This document shows, one piece after another, positions 1 to 10,188 of a DNA stretch of 64,000 bases. The stretch's first letter is position 1; each line of letters begins with the position of its first letter. A program made the position numbers and the translations under genes. The notes beneath the pieces are model-generated. The model ran no database searches, had not been told where the DNA came from, and saw only the letters and a program-made list of their open reading frames with translations. This stretch comes from Helianthus annuus (Eukaryota > Streptophyta > Magnoliopsida > Asterales > Asteraceae): positions 116,587,354-116,651,353 of the forward strand of contig NC_035448.2 in assembly GCF_002127325.2 (NCBI RefSeq). Direction: 5' to 3'.

Positions 1-1193
1 ACTTTAGAGACTGCTTCAACAATTTTAGATGGATGTTTCACATCCATTAGGAACCACTCTTTTCCATTGTCTTTATTGCCAATGAAGCTAGCAGGATTTG
101 ATATAGTTATTGGCATGGATTGGTTATCTTTTAACCAAGCTCAAATTGCATGTGATAAGAAGCAAGTGGTTATCAAAACTCCTTATGGTGAGTCACTTAC
201 AATTCAAGGAGATACACAGTGTGGATTGCCTAAACAAGTATCTATGCTTAAAGCATCGAAGTGTTTGAAGAAAGGTTGTGTCATTTACATGGTATAGGTG
301 ACTGTTGATGAGCCAAAGCCCAAGATCGAAGACATCCCTGTTATTTCTAAATATCCAGACATTTTTCCTGAAAAGTTACCTGGTTTACCCCCAGACAGAC
401 AAGTGGAATTCAGGATCGATATCATTCCAGGAGCAGCCCCTGTAGCACGAGCTACATATCCGTTAGCACCGACCGAGATGAAAGAATTGAGAACACAGTT
501 GGATGATTTGTTGGAAAAAGGTTTTATTCAACCTAGCTCGTCTCCTTGGGGAGCACCCATTTTATTTGTGAAGAAGAAAGATGGATCAATGCGTCTATGC
601 ATCGATTATCGCGAGCTCAATAAAGTTACAATCAAGAACAGATATCCATTGCCCAGGATCGACGATTTGTTCGATCAGCTTCAAGGAGCAAGTTACTCCT
701 CCAAGATTGATCTGAGGTCGGGGTATCATCAATTGAAGGTCAGAACCGAAGATGTGCACAAGACTGCATTGAGAACACGCTATGGCCACTACGAGTTCTT
801 AGTGATGCCTTTCGGGCTCACTAATGCACCTGCAGCATTCATGGATCTCATGAATCGCGTTTGCAAGCCATATCTAGACAAGTTTGTCATTGTCTTTATT
901 GATGACATTCTTATTTATTCAAAGAATCAAACTAATCATGAAAAACGCCTCTGGTGTATCCTTAAACTTCTGCAACAAGAAAAGCTCTACGCAAAATTCT
1001 CTAAATGTGAGTTTTGGCTTCGTGAAGTCCAATTCCTTGGACATGTAGTAAGCGAGCGTGGTATCCAGGTGGATCCCACTAAGATTGAAGTGATAATGAA
1101 TTGGCAAGCGCCTAAGACACCTACAGAGATTCGCAGCTTCTTGGGTCTAGTAGGATACTACAGGCGTTTCATCAAAAACATTTCAAGGATTGC
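1..1193 (+). pseudogene. Outer element: protease end and reverse transcriptase (5' half)
   Basis: Frame 1 is open from the window edge and encodes the end of the aspartic protease (motif GMDWL near 111-126). It meets an in-frame TAG at 295-297. The same frame then carries the RT domain: the [20 protein letters not shown] region around 565-625, the [12 protein letters not shown] motif near 806-840, and the catalytic FIDD box near 895-906. The RT active site is intact, unlike that of the element nested inside it. Coding sequence stops abruptly at 1193, where the inner LTR starts, and resumes at 10189. The apparent GTG-initiated frame at 298 is only the continuation after the stop. Known role of the family: a polyprotein that copies element RNA into cDNA. 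Confidence 0.85.
1189..1193. repeat. Target-site duplication ATTGC, left copy
   Basis: ATTGC lies directly before the TG of the inner 5' LTR. The same five bases follow the CA end of the inner 3' LTR at 10184-10188. Five bases is the normal Ty3/gypsy duplication length, and the outer reading frame is restored by removing one copy plus the element. Confidence 0.93.
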
Positions 1194-2633
1194 TGTAACA
1201 ACTGCCACTAAAATCAATAATTAGGACAATAATTAGTCAAGAAGAAAACCCTAATTAAGACACCCAAGTAATTATGCATTAGCCCTAAAATTTTCAGAAT
1301 AATCAGAATCAGGATCAGGCCCCTAAAACTTGAGGGGGGCAAACCCTAGTTGAATAGTTATCTAAATAAAACGTTGCAAAGATCTGATTGGCTGGATTTT
1401 TGAATCACCAAGGCTAGTCCCGAGTCTAGGCAGCCTATGAATTAGACTGCTTAGCTTACGGACCGTAAGGGGTCAGGCATACGGTCCGTAAGGGAGACCC
1501 AAAAAATTACTATAAATAGCCGACCTTGGGACTTGCACAGAGGAGTTGAAACGACGTTTATACCTTCTGTGTACGTCGAATTATCATAGTTACAGTACAA
1601 TAAACACACACACGATCACGAGGTGCTGCCGCAATCAGGGTAATAACTTGATCACTATTACGATTCAACATCCGGTCGATTATAACTATCCAACGATTGT
1701 CCGAGTGCTGCTCAAATTGAGCTTATACTTTGTTATTCATTGTGATTTCGACTTGAATGTTTGAGTGCTGTTCGAATTCGGACTATGCTCTGTCATTCGT
1801 TGTGAATCCATTGGATTGTTAAGTATCGCACTTGATAATAGTTGTGAGGGTTTAATCTCATGAATTGACGTAACTGCTGAATTAGTTACTAATCCCGTTT
1901 GTGTGTGCATTGTTATTTAAATTAGGTTAAAAGGCTAATCAGTAAAGCTTATACTCTGCTCGTAAATCTGCAAAGTGAGTCATTCTCTTTTTATCAACTG
2001 TTTTACAAAACTACCAAATTATTTTCAAAGTTATAATTACAGGGATTAAGTCTATGTAATCACCAAATTACAGCCAGTATGTGGGGTTTTGTATACATTA
2101 CTTGATAACCGTCACTATTGGACAACGAGTTAGCCAATGAGTGATATGACCATAGTCACAGACACCGTCGGGCAAAGAGGCTACCGATGGATGTTCGAGT
2201 GACAAGTACTGTGGGTAGTTGGTTTGATATCAGAAACATTGTAATCGCTCTTGATACTGTAATTTATAACAAATGTGTCGTTTCTGTAAAATGAATGATT
2301 CACTCAGTATTTCCCCGCTGACAAAACCTTTTTCAAACATGTTTTAGGTGATATGTTGTGAGCAAAGAAAGAGAAGTGCCGTGAAGCACTCCCAGCTTAG
2401 AAAAGTGGCTCAGTGTAAATAAATAAAAGAAGCATGTTTTGAAAATAAAAGATTTCACGGAGAAATCATATTATTGTAAATTATGGGATTTATCCCTCGG
2501 CTATAAAACGGGCAGTTTGAATTATTAAAAGATCTTGTTTTAAAAAGACTTCCGCTGTCGCCTAAATTAAATACCACGGGATTCCTGTCCCGCGGCTCCT
2601 GAAACGGGTCAAACCGGGTCGGGGGCCGTGACA
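1194..2633 (+). repeat. Inner gypsy 5' LTR
   Basis: This direct repeat of 1,440 bp matches 8745-10183 almost base for base and has TG...CA termini. A TATA box lies at 1511-1518, so U3 is about 340 bp and R-U5 is long. The stretch 2573-2633 is GC-rich (ccacggg...cccgcgg, then two cgggtc repeats) and ends gggggccgtgaca. Length differs from the 3' LTR by one A in the run near 1501. Confidence 0.95.
1455..1518 (+). promoter_or_regulatory. Inner LTR promoter: paired palindromes and TATA box
   Basis: TATAAATA at 1511-1518 is the likely RNA polymerase II TATA box. Directly upstream sit two palindromes: cttacggaccgtaag (1455-1469) and tacggtccgta (about 1480-1490). Their cores are reverse complements of each other. 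Both are unchanged in the 3' LTR, just before its TATA box at 9061. Position and symmetry suggest a protein-binding site for U3 transcription. That function is an inference. Confidence 0.6.
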
Positions 2634-2641
2634 GGAAAAGG

Positions 2642-2653
2642 TGGTATCAGAGC
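2642..2653 (+). other. Primer binding site, initiator Met tRNA
   Basis: TGGTATCAGAGC starts nine bases after the 5' LTR ends at 2633. It is the standard complement of the 3' end of plant initiator-Met tRNA, used to prime minus-strand cDNA synthesis. Confidence 0.9.
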
Positions 2654-2763
2654 CACTGTTTTAAGCTTACTGATTAAGCTCACTGTTTTAAGTACTTAGG
2701 AAAATTCTAATTGCCATTCTGTGAATATGTGTGCATTAACTGACTAATTGTTAAAATTACAGT

Positions 2764-3066
2764 ATGGGTAAACAAAAGATTTCTGCTATTTACCACAAAT
2801 TGGATAGTACACCTAAAGAACCAAGAACTTCTTCCTCCAAATCTCCCCCCAAATTAGAAGAAGGAATCTTTGTCCGTAAGGCAAATTATGAAAACCCTCT
2901 TACCCTGGAGAAAAGGAATTCAATTCTTAGAAAGGGTCAAGAGAAAAAGAAACCCCAAGCCAAGAGAGTGAGGTTTAATCCAGAAGTCCAGGAATTAGAC
3001 AATTTAGATGAAAAATGGGCAAACCTGTATATGCTAGCTACTGTAGCAGAACATGCAAACCTTTAA
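2764..3066 (+). CDS. Unassigned ORF A upstream of gag in inner gypsy element (100 aa)
   Basis: An ATG-started 100-codon ORF begins 111 bp after the primer site. I do not recognise it. The product is strongly basic and rich in Lys, Ser and Pro in its first two thirds (SSSKSPPK, QEKKKPQAKRVRF). It ends with an acidic, more hydrophobic stretch (VQELDNLDEKWANLYMLATV). No membrane segment, zinc knuckle or catalytic motif is visible. It is read on the element's own strand, in a leader where most Tekay-type elements have only non-coding sequence. It could be a real accessory protein, an uORF, or the remains of a captured gene shared with ORF B. Coding status is not proven. Confidence 0.45.
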   Translation: MGKQKISAIYHKLDSTPKEPRTSSSKSPPKLEEGIFVRKANYENPLTLEKRNSILRKGQEKKKPQAKRVRFNPEVQELDNLDEKWANLYMLATVAEHANL

Positions 3067-3222
3067 AACCCTAAGTTTAGTAACAACACTTCCCAGTAAA
3101 TAAATAAATCTGAGTGTGTTCTCCTTCCTGTTATGTTGTACAAATTAAATGTGCAATAAAAATGTTTGTTTGTTAAACTTTGTTCCAAAGTTTTAACTTA
3201 GCATTTTGTGCATTTTGCATAT

Positions 3223-3966
3223 ATGCTGCTCAGCATGAATGAGATGTCGGAAGCATTTCAGAATCTCAACCTCTATCCAGTGCCAATTGAAGTCTCCCAC
3301 AACTTGACTGGTTACATTGCTGACATAGAGGAACCGCTGGAATTCCAAGCTCCACCGCTGGAAAAAGCAAAACCTAAAAAGAGGAGAAGATATGTAGGAT
3401 GGCGAAAAGTGCGCAGAAGGAAACCTAGGAGACTCCCTAAAATAGAAAATCCTGTAAGTGTGAGCAAAGGAAAGGAAATAGAAACCGGAAAAAGTTCCAA
3501 ATCAGCAGGGACAGAAATAGGGATAGACCTAAAGCAAAAGGGAATAGAGATCAGAGAAAGCTCTAAACAGCCTGAGGAAATCACATTCCAGGACGAAATA
3601 GACCGCCTACTGGATAATTGTGATATACTAGAGCCTATCAACGATAATCTCTTCTCTTACCCTGTTACAGCCCAATTCCCAATAAACCTAGAACCAGCTA
3701 TTCCAGACCCACTAGTCCACACACGACCGTTAGGCCAAATGGAGGAATGGTGGACCAATGACTGGCAATTCCAAAATATAGTCAATAGTCCCTATAGTTT
3801 TCTCCCACAATTTGATCCAGAACCTATCCCTAATCCGCCAATGAGCTATGAAAAATTAGCTGAACTGCGTCAGTTTGGTGAAGAACTGATAGGCACCGGG
3901 AATAGGATCCGGGAAATGGGGGAACAAATCTCCTGGAAGTACGACGAGAGGGAGCGTCGTTACTGA
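3223..3966 (+). CDS. Unassigned ORF B upstream of gag in inner gypsy element (247 aa)
   Basis: The first ATG is at 3223 (the frame is open from 3208); an alternative ATG is at 3235. The protein of about 247 residues is not recognised. It has a proline-rich beginning, a very basic block near residues 47-70 (KPKKRRRYVGWRKVRRRKPRR) that could bind nucleic acid or act as a nuclear signal, a Lys/Glu-rich middle, an acidic stretch (DEIDRLLDNCDILEP), and a charged, probably helical C-terminus (LAELRQFGEELIGTGNRIRE). The frame is uninterrupted although gag-pol downstream is damaged. It ends 262 bp before the gag start. It might be an accessory protein unique to this lineage; nothing in the sequence shows its function. 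Confidence 0.5.
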   Translation: MLLSMNEMSEAFQNLNLYPVPIEVSHNLTGYIADIEEPLEFQAPPLEKAKPKKRRRYVGWRKVRRRKPRRLPKIENPVSVSKGKEIETGKSSKSAGTEIGIDLKQKGIEIRESSKQPEEITFQDEIDRLLDNCDILEPINDNLFSYPVTAQFPINLEPAIPDPLVHTRPLGQMEEWWTNDWQFQNIVNSPYSFLPQFDPEPIPNPPMSYEKLAELRQFGEELIGTGNRIREMGEQISWKYDERERRY

Positions 3967-4228
3967 AACTGCCAGTGAACCAAAAGATAGGAGGGGTTTG
4001 GAGAAGTTTGTTTGTATTATAACTAATATGGTAAAACTGACTCTGTAAAATGGGCAATAAAACAATGTAAGATAAACAGTGTGTATTGAAGCAGGTATAA
4101 TATATAAAACAAAACAAAAGTCGAGGCATCGACAATTTTGGCTACGCTTGCATGTTATAATGATTTATGTGTTTATCTGTGATTTTATTATCAATAATTA
4201 GACACTAATATTTCCTACTAATTAGCAG

Positions 4229-7200
4229 ATGGAAAACGCTAATAGTGAACCAATTAATGAAGTAAATCAGTCTGAGCAAAATCAGGAAGATCAATATATA
4301 ACTAGACAAGATATTGAGAACTTTATTGCTCGAGGAATAGCCAATGCTATTCCAGAAATTGTGGCTGCTGTTCAAAAACCTATCGAACCACAACAATTAA
4401 TTCCTAGTAAACGTACTCCGGAAGATAACGGCAGTAACAGCATAAATGGAGGCGGCAATCATGACGATCATGATCCGCAACAGGCCCCACTCCCAAAAAG
4501 AATGAAAGCTGCAACACCTGGTTGCACTTACAAAGAATTTCTTGCCTGTAAACCCGCAGAATTTGCAGGTAATGAAGGGGCAACTGCAACACTGCGATGG
4601 TTAGAGAAAACCGAAGCAGTAATTGCAATAAGTAAATGTGCTGAAGAAGATCAAGTGATGTATGCTTCGAATCTATTCAAAGAAGGGGCGCTAGAATGGT
4701 GGAACACGGTGCTACAAGCAAAAGGAAGAAAGGTGGCCTATGCAATGAATTGGGAAGAATTTAAGAGTCTTGTAGAAAGAAAATTCTGTCCCGAATACGA
4801 AAAGGAACAAATGGCCAACAAGTTCCTGAGCCATCACATGATAGGAGTAGACTGTCAAGGATATACTTCGACATTCTTAGAATATGCGAGAGTGGTACCT
4901 TCCCTGGCTTCGCCAGAACCGGTACTCATTTCCCGTTATATTTGGGGATTAATCGAAGAAATCCGTAACATCGTTAAGGCCGCAAGACCAAACACTATTG
5001 ACGATGCTGTGGAGTTAGCAAATACCTTAACCGATGAACTAGTACGCACAAGGGAAGAAGATCGAAAGAAGGAATTGGCCCAGAAGATTACCCAAGGATT
5101 TCATATGGGTAATACTAAGAAAAGAGGAACAGGGCAATCATCGTCACCTCCTTTTTGCAGAAATTGTAGAAAGAAACATTTTGGAAAATGCAACGTGACC
5201 TGCAATTTTTGCAAAATGATAGGACATCGTGAGGAAGATTGTAGGAGAAAGACCAGGGTCTGTTATAACTGCGGAGAAGCAGGGCATTTCAAACCCGACT
5301 GCCCTAAATTGGTTAAACCAGCAGATAACAAAGGCAAACCAACTGAAGGGACAACCAAGAGGAATGCTCGCGCATTCCAACTGACCACTCAAGAAGCCGA
5401 ACTCATTCCAGACGTGATAGCGGGTACGTTCTTAGTACATAACGTCTATGCAAAAGTATTATTTGACTCTGGTGCAAACCAAAGTTTTATTAATACTTCA
5501 TTTTGCCAAGCTCTTAACATACCTCTAACTACCCTTAGGCAAATCTTTACTGTTGAAACGGCAGATGGAAATTCTGTCAACATAGACAAGGTTTTGCAAG
5601 AAGGAAAGATAGAATTGTTAGGTCATAAGTTTTCTGCAAACCTATTACCTATGAAATTAGCCGGATTCGATGTGGTGTTAGGAATGGATTGGTTAATAGC
5701 CAACCATGCTCGAATCCTTTGTGATAAGAATTCCGTAGAAATCCGTACCCCCACAGGAGAAGGAATCTTAATTACAGGAGATAGACCTCGGAAGCCATTA
5801 AAATTCATTTCAGTAATGAAATTGGCTAGTTATTCAAGGAAACAAGAAACGGTGTATATGATTTCTGTAATCATTAACACTAAAAGTAAGGAACTCCAGG
5901 ACATCCCTATAGTTTCAGAATACCCAGATGTCTTTCCAAAAGAATTACCTGGGTTACCACCAGATAGGGAAGTAGAGTTTAGAATTCATCTAATTCCAGG
6001 TACTACACCAATAGCTAAAGCACCTTATCGATTAGCACCTACTGAAATGCTAGAATTGAAAAAGCAATTAGATGAATTACTAAGCAAAGGATTTATACAA
6101 CCTAGTTCATCCCCTTGGGGTGCACCAGTGTTGTTTGTGAAAAAGAAAGACGGGTCGATGAGAATGTGTATCGATTATAGGGAATTGAATAAGGCTACAA
6201 TCAAGAATCGATACCCACTACCTAGGATTGATGATCTTTTTGATCAATTGCAAGGAGCTAGGTATTTCTCTAAGATAGACTTAAGATCTGGATATCACCA
6301 GTTGAAAGTACAAGAGGAGGACATACCTAAAACTGCTTTCAGAACTAGGTATAGACATTATGAGTTTACAGTCATGCCCTTTGGACTAACAAATGCTCCA
6401 GCCGCATTTATGGACATGATGAATAAGATCTGTAAACCATACTTGGATAAATTTGTGATCGTTTTCATTGACAATATACTTATTTATTCTAAAAGCCAGG
6501 AAGAACATTGTGAGCACTTGCATGTACTCTTAACTTTGTTAAGAAAGGAAAAGCTTTATGCCAAATTCTCGAAATGTGAATTCTGGCTGCAGGAAATACA
6601 ATTTTTAGGACATATGGTAAATCACGAAGGAATTCACGTAGATCCTGCTAAAATAGAAGCAATCACAAATTGGAAGGTTCCGCAAACAGCTATGGAAATT
6701 AGAAGTTTTCTAGGCTTAGCTGGATACTATAGACGATTTATTAAGAACTTCTCTAGGATAGTTGTACCTTTAACTAAGCTGACCTGTAAAGCCGTTAAGT
6801 TTGAATGGGGACCTAGACAAGAAGAAGCTTTTAAGATTCTAAAACACCAATTAACGAATGCTCCAATTTTAGCTTTACCCGAAGGAACAGAAGACTTTGA
6901 AGTCTACTGTGATGCTTCAAAATTAGGATACGGATGTGTGTTGATGCAACGAATTGCGTATGCCTCTAGGCAATTGAAAAAGCACGAGGAAAATTACACG
7001 ACTCATGACCTAGAATGAGGAGCCATAATTTTTGCCCTTAAAATTTGGAGACATTATCTGTATGGAAGTAAGTTTACCATCTATACGGATCATAAGAGTT
7101 TAAGGTATATATTTGGGCAAAAAGAGTTAAACATGAGGCAAAGAAGGTGGATGGAAATCCTAAGTGATTACGATTGTGATATTCAATATCACGAAGGAAA

Positions 7201-8708
7201 AGCGAACGTAGTCGCAGACGCCTTAAGTCGTAAGTATCATGAAAAGCAAAGACGAGTTCGTGCTCTTAGATTAAATCTACAATTAGATTTAATGGAACAA
7301 TTGAAGAAAATTCAGGAAACGGCAATCAAGGACGATGCCGAAGGAATGAAAGGTTACCTAAAGGAACTAGAACAAGGAAAGGATAGAATTTGGAGATTCC
7401 ACAAGAAAAGAATTTGGGTACCTAAACAAGGAGAATGAAAAAATAAGATTTTAGAAGAATCTCATAAATCAAGGTATACTGTACATCCAGGAAATAATAA
7501 GATGTACCAAGATTTAAGAAATAATTTTTGGTGGATAGGAATGAAAAAGGATATAGCTGAATACGTATCTAAGTGTTTAACATGTTCACAAGTTAAAACC
7601 GAACATCAGAAACCTTCAGGACTACTACAACAGCTAGAAATGCCTGTATGGAAATGGGAACTCATAACAATGGACTTTGTTACTAAGTTACCCAAAACCA
7701 GAAAAGGTAATGATGCTATTTGGGTAATTGTGGATCGATTAACCAAATCAGCTCATTTTCTACCGATGAAGGAAACCTTTAGCATGGAAAGGTTAGCCAA
7801 GTTATATGTAGATGAAGTAGTATCCTTACATGGAGTCCCACTCTCCATTGTATCGGATAGAGATAGTCGTTTCACTTCCCGTTTCTGGACAAGTTTCCAG
7901 GAGGCAATGGGAACTCGACTTAATTTAAGTACTGCATATCATCCTCAAACGGACGGACAATGTGAAAGGACGATACAAACAATGGAAGACATGCTCCGAG
8001 CATGTCTAATTGATTTTGGTGGTAATTGGGATAGCCATTTGCCATTAATTGAATTCTCCTATAACAATAGTTATCATTCGAGCATCGAAGCTGCTCCATT
8101 CGAAGCACTGTATGGACGCAAGTGCAGAACTCCCGTTTGTTGGGCAGAGATAGGAGAAAGTCAGTTATCAGGTCCAGAGATTGTGCAAGAAACCACTGCC
8201 AAAATAACACAAATCAAGGAAAGATTAAAGACAGCCAGAGATCGCCAGAAAAGCTATGCGGACAATCGCCGCAAGCCGTTAGAATTTCAAGTCGGAGACA
8301 AAGTACTTTTGAAAGTATCTCCTTGGAAAGGAGTAGTACGATTTGGTAAGAAAGGAAAACTGAGTCCCAGATATGTTGGACCATTCCCAGTGATCCAACG
8401 AATAGGACCAGTAGCTTATCGTTTACAACTACCAGAAGAATTAGCTGGAGTACATGATGTGTTTCATATATCCAATCTCAAGATGTCTATCAGACGAATC
8501 CCTGGTAGTACCTCTTCAAGATATAGAGGTAAATGAAAAGCTGAAATTCATAGAGAAACCCCTACAAATAGAAGATCGGAAGATCAAGTTTCTCAAACAC
8601 AAACGACTAGTGCTAGTAAAAGTCAAATGGGAATCCAAGAGAGGACCAGAGTACACTTGGGAACTGGAATCAGAAATGAAGCAAAAGTACCCTCATCTAT
8701 TTCAATAA
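4229..8708 (+). pseudogene. Inner gypsy gag-pol polyprotein, broken
   Basis: A single frame from ATG 4229 encodes gag, then two CCHC zinc knuckles ([14 protein letters not shown] near residue 323 and [14 protein letters not shown] near 344), an aspartic protease (DSGA near 412), RT (from about residue 600), RNase H (CDAS near 895), integrase (zinc-binding CLTC near 7577; catalytic aspartates near 7675 and 7857) and a chromodomain-like tail ending KYPHLFQ at 8708. Damage: TGA at 7016-7018 in RNase H, TGA at 7436-7438 before integrase, and a frameshift consistent with a 2-base loss near 8480-8490. The RT box reads FIDN at residues 746-749 (Asn codon 6473-6475) where the family has two aspartates. 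The polyprotein would normally be cut by its own protease into particle, RT and integrase parts. Confidence 0.92.
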
Positions 8709-8731
8709 ATCTCGAGGATGAGATTTTTCTC

Positions 8732-8744
8732 AAGGTGGGGAGGA
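8732..8744 (+). other. Polypurine tract of inner gypsy element
   Basis: aaggtggggagga directly precedes the TG of the 3' LTR. This is the expected plus-strand cDNA primer. Confidence 0.85.
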
Positions 8745-10183
8745 TGTAACAACTGCCACTAAAATCAATAATTAGGACAATAATTAGTCAATAAGAAAAC
8801 CCTAATTAAGACACCCAAGTAATTATGCATTAGCCCTAAAATTTTCAGAATAATCAGAATCAGGATCAGGCCCCTAAAACTTGAGGGGGGCAAACCCTAG
8901 TTGAATAGTTATCTAAATAAAACGTTGCAAAGATCTGATTGGCTGGATTTTTGAATCACCAAGGCTAGTCCCGAGTCTAGGCAGCCTATGAATTAGACTG
9001 CTTAGCTTACGGACCGTAAGGGGTCAGGCATACGGTCCGTAAGGGAGACCCAAAAATTACTATAAATAGCCGACCTTGGGACTTGCACAGAGGAGTTGAA
9101 ACGACGTTTATACCTTCTGTGTACGTCGAATTATCATAGTTACAGTACAATAAACACACACACGATCACGAGGTGCTGCCGCAATCAGGGTAATAACTTG
9201 ATCACTATTACGATTCAACGTCCGGTCGATTATAACTATCCAACGATTGTCCGAGTGCTGCTCAAATTGAGCTTATACTTTGTTATTCATTGTGATTTCG
9301 ACTTGAATGTTTGAGTGCTGTTCGAATTCGGACTATGCTCTGTCATTCGTTGTGAATCCATTGGATTGTTAAGTATCGCACTTGATAATAGTTGTGAGGG
9401 TTTAATCTCGTGAATTGACGTAACTGCTGAATTAGTTACGAATCCCGTTTGTGTGTGCATTGTTATTTAAATTAGGTTAAAAGGCTAATCAGTAAAGCTT
9501 ATACTCTGCTCGTAAATCTGCAAAGTGAGTCATTCTCTTTTTATCAACTGTTTTACAAAACTACCAAATTATTTTCAAAGTTATAATTACAGGGATTAAG
9601 TCTATGTAATCACCAAATTACAGCCGGTATGTGGGGTTTTGTATACATTACTTGATAACCGTCACTGTTGGACAACGAGTTAGCCAATGAGTGATATGAC
9701 CATAGTCACAGACACCATTGGGCAAAGAGGCTACCGATGGATGTTCGAGTGACAAGTACTGTGGGTAGTTGGTTTGATATCAGAAACATTGTAATCGCTC
9801 TTGATACTGTAATTTATAACAAATGTGTCGTTTCAGTAAAATGAATGATTCACTCAGTATTTCCCCGCTGACAAAACCTTTTTCAAACATGTTTCAGGTG
9901 ATATGTTGTGAGCAAAGAAAGAGAAGTGCCGTGAAGCACTCCCAGCTTAGAAAAGTGGCTCAGTGTAAATAAATAAAAGAAGCATGTTTTGAAAATAAAA
10001 GATTTCCCGGAGAAATCATATTATTGTATATTATGGGATTTATCCCTCAGCTATAAAACGGACAGATTGAATTATTAAAAGATCTTGTTTTAAAAAGACT
10101 TCCGCTGTCGCCTAAATTAAATACCACGGGATTCCTGTCCCGCGGCTCCTGAAACGGGTCAAACCGGGTCGGGGGCCGTGACA
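8745..10183 (+). repeat. Inner gypsy 3' LTR
   Basis: This 1,439-bp direct copy of the 5' LTR has its TATA box at 9061-9068 and ends gtgaca. The TSD ATTGC follows at 10184-10188. Differences from the 5' copy cluster in the last 600 bp (for example near 9606, 9667, 9717-9718, 9835 and 10049-10067). Confidence 0.95.
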
Positions 10184-10188
10184 ATTGC
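10184..10188. repeat. Target-site duplication ATTGC, right copy
   Basis: This pairs with 1189-1193 across the inner element. After it the outer RNase H coding sequence resumes. Confidence 0.93.

Larger units (their letters stand above)
1194..10183 (+). mobile_element. Inner complete Ty3/gypsy (Tekay-like) retrotransposon nested in outer element
   Basis: This is a full-length element of 8,990 bp: 5' LTR 1194-2633, initiator-Met primer site 2642-2653, two unassigned ORFs, gag-pol 4229-8708, polypurine tract 8732-8744 and 3' LTR 8745-10183. It is flanked by ATTGC. The LTRs start TGTAAC and end GTGACA. By eye the two LTRs differ at about 15 positions plus one single-base length change, so it is young (roughly 0.4 million years if 1.3e-8 substitutions per site per year is assumed). 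Gag-pol contains two stops, a frameshift and an RT active-site substitution, so it is probably not autonomous now. Confidence 0.95.

Noticed and set aside
1546..1764. 72-codon frame present in both inner LTRs (also 9096-9314)
   Set aside because: It lies downstream of TATA in R-U5 and is conserved only because the LTRs are young. There is no domain or protein-like composition.
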